The translations under genes and the position numbers were made by a program. This document shows, piece after piece, positions 57,601-64,000 of a stretch of DNA of 64,000 nt. The stretch's first letter is position 1; every line of letters begins with the position of its first letter. The stretch covers positions 2,418,001 to 2,482,000 of the forward strand of contig OX359191.1 of NCBI GenBank assembly GCA_947172415.1, given 5' to 3'. The notes below the pieces were generated by a model that did not search any database, was not told the DNA's origin, and was given only the letters and a program-made list of their open reading frames with translations. The DNA is from Chondrosia reniformis. Lineage: Eukaryota > Porifera > Demospongiae > Chondrillida > Chondrillidae.

Positions 57601-60507
57601 CAAACATTCAATATACATAAATCTACTAGTTTCCATTACTTACCTGATGTAACAGCTCACTGAAGGAGGTATTCACATCTGGTGAAGAACCCTACAGATG
57701 AAATGAAATACTTTTCTACTTTACAGGTCCAGCACTTCTGTAGTACGTAGTAGATATTCAATTCATAACAATCAAGAAATGTAGGTCTACAGTTACCAAT
57801 TCCATAATCACACATCTGCCTCACCTTTCCATGTTCAGATCCTACAGTTGTATTTGCTCCATCATTGATTAGGGATGTCTTTGATAGGCTTGAACTCAAG
57901 GACATTGGCATTGCTGGTCTTGAGGGTCTATATCTTTCTAAACTCAAAACCTCCTCTCTTAGCCTTTCTATCTCCACATCCTTTTCCTTGAGCAAAGTCA
58001 GCGTCCTTTCTCTTGTGTGATGAACCCGCTGCTGTAACTCGTTTATGTGTTGCTGACAAATATAGTATTACACATATTCGGTTAAGTAGAAACTAATAAG
58101 TGAATCTCCAATGCAATGTGACTTAATGAATTGGTAACTAGGTATACGTAGACAGAGGCAGAGAAACACACATACAATGGAACTTGTACAAAGTAATTTC
58201 TGTTACATCACTACAATAATAATTCTCAAGTTCAAAAATGGAAGGGCTACCCATAGCACCACATTCATGTTTTAAAGATCATCAATTATTGACATCACTA
58301 ATGGATATTAGTTTTATGTCCATATTTGATTTTTTATCTAATTCTTAACTGCATGTTAACTGGAAGCCCAGCACTCTAAACAAGCTTTGGAACTGATCAG
58401 ATACACGTTGACTTTATTTAAGGGTAGGAGTTAAAGGAATAAAAAACTTTTTAGAGCAGCTAAAACTGAATGGTGGGAAATAACTTCCTTAACAAGGTAC
58501 GTACATAGGATGTATGAGAAGGTGGGCTAGCCTGCCCCCTCAATTACACTTCTTTGGTCATAATACTGTCACAGAAAGCATACCCTTTTTGTAGCTTCAA
58601 GCTCATGGATCTCCTGCTGATGAAGATCATGTTGCTTCCTTACATCCTCTCTTAATACTTTGTTCTGAGACAGCACTTTTTCCATCTCATCCTCAAACTG
58701 TTCTTTGACTGCAGCAAGCTCCACTTCTAAAGCATTATTCTTATACCTCAACTCTTCTAATTCTTTACTAATCTGTGTCTCTGCTTCCTACATATAGAAA
58801 TGACATACATATATGATAACAGAAAATAGTGATAAAGTTTATTCATTGTTTCACCAAAAGTGGTAGGTTACAATCTGATGGACATCCCTAGTATAACAAT
58901 GAGTACATTACATATATTACTTTTTTCCCTTTCCCTTTTAAGACCAACTGAGCTCTGGTCTTGTACTTTTCAAACTCTTCCTTTAACTTAAACAACTCAT
59001 CTTGATAGTCCTGAGCAGTGTTAATATACAATAGTTCATGCATCAATCTTGAACAATATTAATATAGATACTGGTATATTACAAAAGACACATATACTTA
59101 ATTGAAACATTTGTACTATTAGATGTACATATCCTAATTTTTTTGAGACTCAGCAACATTTAAATTTAAACAAAACTGAACGTTTCGACCCATAGGTCTT
59201 CATAAGCATATTGGAGGTACTAAAGAGAAAGAAGCCCACTACTAAATCACTGCACTAACCTTTTTAGAAGGTTGACTTAATAAGAAGGAAGAATATTCAA
59301 CTATAGACCCATCCTCAGGCAGTACAACTTCGTCACTCAATTTTTCTACAGCCAATTTCAATAAACCCTGAAAGAAAAAAAAAGAATAAAAAAGCGCCCG
59401 ATAAGGGACTCGAACCCTTGACCCTCAGGTTAAAAGCCTGATGCTCTACCAACTGAGCTAACCGGGCTACTCGTTCAAGACTGGCAATGCATCATATTTA
59501 TAGCATACATACATAATACCGCTCGGGTACCTTCAGTTTAGTAGTATGTTCTCTTAAAGCGAATAGTTCATCTTCAATTTGACGATTCTCCTGCCTGACA
59601 AAATGCATTGGGTTTTAAATTTACTTTCAGGAGTGAAGCTATTTTACCTTTGTATGTGAGCCTTTGTTAGAGCTGTGTTTTCCAGGTCTAATTGAGACAC
59701 TCTTTCCTTTAATTTCCTGTTAAATTAAAAAGTGAACAACAATCAATAATTTATGTTTTGGAAAAAGCTGTAAGGTCCAGATATAGTACTTTTAAAACTT
59801 TGTTTTACATTAGAGCTGGCACTATGAGATACAGAAACTTCAAAATGTGGAATACAAAGTAAATGAGATGATAAAGTACAAGAAAGACCAGCTGTTCCAC
59901 TTTTTCACTTCTTTGAGTATTTTTCCATTAATTTAAAACTTAAAACTTTTAAAACGCCCTTTCATTAATACCTTCAGTACCTTCATTTTATTAGAAATCA
60001 TACACTTACTATATTGGTTGCCTTTACATAGAGTCTATATTGTGACATTTGTTTAGATAACCATGCATATTTTACTTCTTATTTATCCCAAACTTTAAAT
60101 GGTAAGTCACCCATTGTATGTAGCATTCTCATCATGTGTTTGCAGTTGGTGCGGTAATTAACTTGTTTCCAAGAGGTTTCAAAGTTGGTCATTATGCAGG
60201 CAATTAGGTAATATGACAGAAGATAAGTCTGTTACTTTATAAAGATGGCAAGTATATCATTATGGATTCAAATAAACAAAAGACCTTGCCATAATGAGTC
60301 AGTGTGTACACTATTTAGGGAAAAACTATCATACAAGTACATAATTTGTACTAAAGGAACACTAAACTAGTAGCACATGGTAGATATAGCATGCTCTGCT
60401 TACACTATTACTGTCTGATCCCCTTCTCTTAGTCTGTCATAGTTTCCTAATGTAGCTGAAAGCTGGGAGAGCCTATCTTCCAAAGCAGCAACTCTCTTTT
60501 CTTCATT
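54642..60507 (-). CDS. GCC1: GRIP-domain golgin, GCC1/GCC88-like (5' incomplete)
   Basis: This is a peripheral trans-Golgi coiled-coil tether recruited through Arl1. Exons in transcript order: 60404-60507, 59648-59716, 59531-59594, 59260-59367, 58921-59010, 58584-58787, 57825-58052, 57644-57691, 56588-56715, 56265-56330, 54814-54940, 54642-54692 (428 aa to the TGA). Nearly all is predicted coiled coil. KRVAALEDRLSQLSATLGNY, LKERVSQLDLENTALTKA, LKEEFEKYKTRAQLVLK and LLKEKDVEIERLREEVLSLE follow GCC1 in order. The GRIP domain is NMEYIKNIVFHYM...GREQMIPAIATALHFSEDE, with the invariant Tyr needed for Arl1 binding. The tail SWTGWR resembles the tryptophan-rich GCC1 end. N-terminal exon(s) upstream of 60507 were not found and may lie beyond LINE debris or outside the window. 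Confidence 0.87.
55005..55200. repeat. MITE-like family A, copy 4
   Basis: Contains AAGTTAGAAGCAGTGATGGC, CAACAGTGACTGGCACATCT, GAAACAAGAAAGTATTC and ATGTTTGGGTGCATATTATG. It lies in the golgin intron between the GRIP exon and the preceding exon. Confidence 0.65.
55837..56027 (-). mobile_element. Hairpin element with hammerhead-like loop, best-preserved copy
   Basis: Arms 55840-55885 and 55949-55995 are inverted copies over about 46 bp (left: TATCTTTGGAAAGGGTCATC...GGGAGCGTCTAGA; the right arm mirrors it, ending CCTTTCCAAAGATAAG). The loop (55917-55957) gives, on the minus strand, ACCA-CUGAAGA-A-GACCC-CCA-GGGUC-GAAACGUU-UGG. Every conserved core base is intact, stem II has five pairs, and CCA/UGG starts stem I. 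The arms could extend stem I. The terminus AGAAGAAATCCTTATTCTAT is shared with the 14.1 and 20.1 kb copies. It lies in a golgin intron. Confidence 0.65.
59171..59213 (-). ncRNA. Hammerhead-like motif (core G changed)
   Basis: Minus strand: CUUAUGA-A-GACC-UAUG-GGUC-GAAACGUU, followed by a tail resembling the 3.58 kb copy. U replaces the conserved G of the core, so it is a decayed copy. Confidence 0.35.
59395..59467 (-). tRNA. tRNA-Lys (anticodon TTT)
   Basis: The minus strand folds as a 73-nt cloverleaf. The acceptor stem GCCCGGT pairs with ATCGGGC (one G-T pair), followed by discriminator G. The D arm is AGCTCAGTTGGTAGAGC (box A). The anticodon stem TCAGG/CCTGA encloses the loop CTTTTAA with anticodon TTT. 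The T arm GGGTTCGAGTCCC holds box B GGTTCGAGTCC. CCA is not encoded, as expected in eukaryotes. It lies in a golgin intron on the same strand. On the minus strand the 3' side continues with C then a run of T's, a plausible Pol III terminator. Confidence 0.95.
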
Positions 60508-61940
60508 CTACATTAAGCACAGACAGACAGAGATGTAGAGTATGCACATGTATGCTAATACAAACATATATGTAAACAAAACAAACATCAGCCATCATAA
60601 ACTGTTACTAGTAATCCTAAAAATAAGGTGTATTCAAAAATGATGTGGGACCAAAATAGGCTAATTAATATTGCCAATTTTTGCTATATAAAGGACATTG
60701 AGTTAAATCAAGCAAGCAACTAAAAAGGGATTTAACAATTGGAAAGTACTAGCATATTTTAATACACAAGTTACCTAAAAAAATATTCATATGAGAAAAT
60801 ATTTACAGTGATAGTCAAAGAGATCTCTTTTACAGGAATACACACTTCTTTAACATGTACTTTCTGTTTTTCTTAGTAAATTCCTTGAAATTCTATCTTT
60901 CCTTTCATTCCTTTTACTTATTTTTACACATACAAATATGCACTTATTGTAAGTCTTTTGTATAAATACGTACATATGACATCTTTAAATGTAATTTCAA
61001 TGTAAGATACAGTCTGTACTAAATGTTCTCCTTTAAATGCACACATTAGAAACCTCTAACTTCACATTTACACTTAAAAACCAATGCATCAGAACATACA
61101 TATGTATAAAGATTTGACACTTTTCTGTACAATGGTGCAACTGATAGCTTATACTAAGATAATAGTTTTGCGTTACCTAAGCAAACTTAGCAGCAGTAGC
61201 AGTCCTTTATGGAGATTGGAGAAGCCTTTAAAGAAAGAATAAACGTATAACAGGTATTTTATGCAAACTACTTATTTTGTGAATAAGTGAGGAGTGGTCA
61301 ATTCATAATATTATAATGATCTTGTGAAGTCATGGCTTCACTGTCTCGGAGCACTTGTTACCATTTAATAGTATGAGTTGTTTAAATGATTCATTGTTAT
61401 TACTTATAGTTCCAATTCCATCGGCGGCCAATACTAAAATTGAAGAGGGGGCTAAAATAGAAGCAAACTAGGTTGTCAAGTGAGTTACTGAGGAAGGAGC
61501 TTAATGCAGCAAGCGAACAAGAAAGCTGTATAGCATTTTTAACACAGAACAGTTCACAAAGATTGGTAGACATGCTGCTAAGAATAGAAATAAAGTTGCA
61601 CTCGGGCATTTCTGACAAAATAAAAGCATAAATTTGAAATTTCAGTTTTTAAGAAACATTATTTATTGGAATCCATAAAAATGTTATATGGCAAGTTCTT
61701 TTGACTGAATATCACAGAGAGACATCTTAAAAGAACTCTATACATGTAGTACTGATTTAACTAAATCACTTGGGTGTCTACAATCTTCAGTATGAATATG
61801 TCTATAATCAGTAAAGGTACGAACTTCAACAGAAAGGAAACAGTACACAGAAGACTTCTATCTTTAACCGCAATTTGTGGCTGCTAAAAGGCATAAAGAT
61901 GATACAATGTAAATTTCATACATTTTATGTCTACTCTGTA
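60508..61940. other. No recognisable gene
   Basis: A/T-rich sequence upstream of the first detected golgin exon. A + strand open piece at about 61430-61633 (AASEQESCIAFLTQ...HSGISDKIKA, then stop) has a domain-like look but no family I can name. The minus frame at 61400-61618 is its shadow. Missing golgin exons may be hidden here. Confidence 0.4.
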
Positions 61941-61949
61941 GCAGATTAC

Positions 61950-63600
61950 AAAGCCTACAGTGAACTAAAGCTAGGAAGAGCCTGCAAATTGTGGGAGCTT
62001 GTGGAAACTTGTGAGACCTTCAATTTAAGCCTGAAAACCTCTATGATACCCTCAGAATGGAAAGATGTAAAAGTTATTCCTATGCCTAAAACAGCAAAAG
62101 CCAAATTTGGTAAAGATTTTTGTCCTATTTCCATTCTTCCAATAGTCTCATAAACGTTTGAGTCTCTGGTGCATTTGCAGGTATATTCGGATACCTTAAC
62201 ACTCATCATCTGCCACACAGTGTTAAACCAGGCCATTTAACTCTGGATGTGCAATGAAGACTGGAGATGTGGTTTTGAAAAAATGAAAAGAATCTGTCTT
62301 CATATTGACATTATTAAGGTATTTAACTCAGTGGATCATACTTTGCTGATTCAAAAACCCTCTTAATCCAATAAAAAAGTTTGGGCCCAGCTGAAAGGAC
62401 ACTTATGTAGGAAAGTGAAACCCACCTCACAGACTGATCTTGTCAAAGGCATAGACTATTAGACTATTTTTTGGTTAAGAACTTGTTTCCTGGTCAATAG
62501 GAAATCATTTCTTCTATTAGCCTCATACAAAGAAAGGATAAGCCTCATTGTCTTTCAGGATGCCAAAAATTAGTGTTTTCCACAACCAAACTGTTGCCCT
62601 AGTTCCTTTACACCAACTTTAGGGATATTCTCGGAAGCTTTGATGACATTCACTTTCTCTTTCAATGAGAGATGGTTACTATATTTCACTGCAGACATAG
62701 CAACACGCAATTGAACACTAATTCATTAAGTAATTGAGGTTATATACAGCGGCTGCATGCTAACAAGCCACATTTGCACATGATAATAAACTATCATTAT
62801 TGTGAAGTACAAACAGTAATTTGAGTGAGTTTATCAGTAGTGCTAGTTCAAAATCAATTGACTTTGTTGAGATCAGTTCCTTGTGAGAGCCCACTGTGTC
62901 TATGAAGACATTTGGACTCATCTTAAAAGTGGAACCAACAGCTTATAAGATCTCTTTTCAGGAGCTGTTTTGAAAGGGGAACAGGTTGTCAGCCACATAC
63001 TGAGGAATCTGTATTCTATTACATTTTCTTAGGAGAGACTGTAACAGTGGTGTAGTGGAGAGAGGGCCGAGACTTAATCGTGGTGGCAGGTATGGACATT
63101 AAGTGCCATATAGTCCCATCCATTTAATGTGAGGCTAGATAGATTGTCATAACCCATTGACACGAAGGAAAGCTATACAGTCCCTATATGATATTCTCTA
63201 CATATTGGAAATGGAGAATTATGAAGACATATAGATTGCTTAATAACATCACAGTCACTGAGAGAATTGGATGCTTATAGCCTAAGGATACAACCATTGG
63301 CAGGAGCCATTACAGTAAGGATGGACCTGACTATGAGGGTATACTGGGATGTGGGAGTAGGGAAGGGATTAATCCGAAGAGTAGCTAGAGCTAGCAATAT
63401 GGAGAGATACACTGGAAGGTGAAACTGAGCAAAAAAGAGTTCAGGGTAAAGATTTTTACTACTTGTCCCATTGTATAGTGTATTAACAATTAGTTTTGGA
63501 CATCACAGTGACTCATGGGCCCTAGCTTGGCCTTGTGTTTTCTGTTCTTTCACATGACACATGTCACTGTAATAAATAACAATAATAATAATAATAACAT
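61950..63600 (+). mobile_element. LINE retrotransposon remnant with 3' tail
   Basis: + strand 61960-62153 encodes FNLSLKTSMIPSEWKDVKVI-PMPK and then CPISILPIVS, the start of a LINE reverse-transcriptase domain ('S...P..WK.a.v.PipK...YRPISLLp'). A later piece reads FNSVDHTLLIQK, the 'AFD.vdH..LL.kL' palm motif with the first catalytic Asp altered. Multiple stops follow. The end at about 63565-63600 (CTGTAATAAATAACAATAAT plus AAT repeats) is a typical LINE 3' tail. Confidence 0.6.
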
Positions 63601-63724
63601 ATGTATATCATTTGCATGGACTGAAAGTTTACACAGATTGTACCAGAGAACTTTAGTAAGAAGATCCTCACTCAGTAAATAGCACTTTTTAATAATGTAT
63701 TTTGTACTTAAAAATATATGTTTA

Positions 63725-63985
63725 CTAGCATAGAAGCCCTCCTTCAGCGGGCTTCTCCGCTACAACAAAACAACAAAAAGTGGCGTCTCTCCCGTACATA
63801 AATTTGAGACTGGACGCTCTTCTCCACAGCGACAAATTTTCGGATATGATATACTTCAGGTCACTTCCCAAGTGATACTCCATAATCCGTGAGAATTAGA
63901 CTGCATTTCGTCCAGAAACGACGGTGTATAGCGGTAACAAACAAACAAACACACAAACTCTACTGAATTATATATATAGATTCCT
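63725..63985 (+). repeat. Putative RTE/SINE-like 3' tail
   Basis: A G+C-richer block (AAGCCCTCCTTCAGCGGGCT...) is followed by AAACAAACAAACACACAAAC and a terminal TTATATATATAGAT, which resembles the simple-repeat 3' ends of RTE-type retroelements. No coding capacity. Confidence 0.35.
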
Positions 63986-64000
63986 TATTTTGCATTATTA

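Noticed and set aside
61400-61618. 72-codon minus-strand frame upstream of the golgin exons as its missing N-terminus
   Set aside because: The sequence is not coiled-coil-like and does not resemble the GCC1 N-terminus; it appears to be a shadow of a + strand piece.

Overview
The window looks like part of an invertebrate animal genome, most likely a sponge (demosponge). It is A+T-rich, with short phase-consistent GT-AG introns, many short TACGTA-type palindromes and dense old transposon debris. The species call is an inference from overall style and gene content. No database was searched, and all exon models were read by eye from splice sites, reading phase and family motifs.

Host genes, left to right. 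(1) Bases 1-141 hold what may be the last exon of an unrecognised + strand gene. (2) MCM9 (2960-15056, +): 16 exons covering the helicase core, with the N-terminal exon(s) not found. (3) A harmonin/whirlin/PDZD7-type three-PDZ scaffold (15221-31190, +), which starts only 164 bp after the MCM9 stop. (4) Nested in its fifth intron on the opposite strand, two intronless paralogous genes for small secreted Cys-rich proteins (17093-17686 and 18324-18920). They carry the W-x-Y...D-x-x-R-I-P and terminal ...W...V-x-I-G-Y patterns of the IL-17 cytokine family. (5) PEX16 (33315-40185, +), a complete nine-exon model for a peroxisome biogenesis protein. (6) A GCC1/GCC88-like GRIP-domain golgin (54642-60507, -; 5' end missing), with a tRNA-Lys(TTT) gene inside one of its introns.

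Mobile elements fill most of the rest. Bases 1-2830 hold hAT (DUF4371-type) and LINE reverse-transcriptase remains. MCM9 intron 10 holds a SAP/SWIM-type transposon protein remnant. The last harmonin intron and bases 53.7-54.4 kb hold reverse-transcriptase-family fragments. The penultimate PEX16 intron holds a Penelope-like GIY-YIG open reading frame. From 40.5 to 53.4 kb lies a nested composite. About 350-bp inverted arms enclose integrase-like and Ulp1-protease genes. These are interrupted by a THAP-DDE plus YqaJ element that itself carries a pogo-like insertion, and by a second TTAA-flanked element carrying THAP and P2X7R-like modules that in turn holds another THAP-DDE element with perfect 26-bp terminal repeats. 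LINE remains close the window.

The strongest candidates for something undescribed are the nested pair of IL-17-like secreted proteins, and a recurring hammerhead-ribozyme-like motif (CUGANGA...stem...GAAA). The motif is seen at about ten places, always on the minus strand, in a Penelope-like element, in SINE-like copies and at the tip of long hairpin elements.
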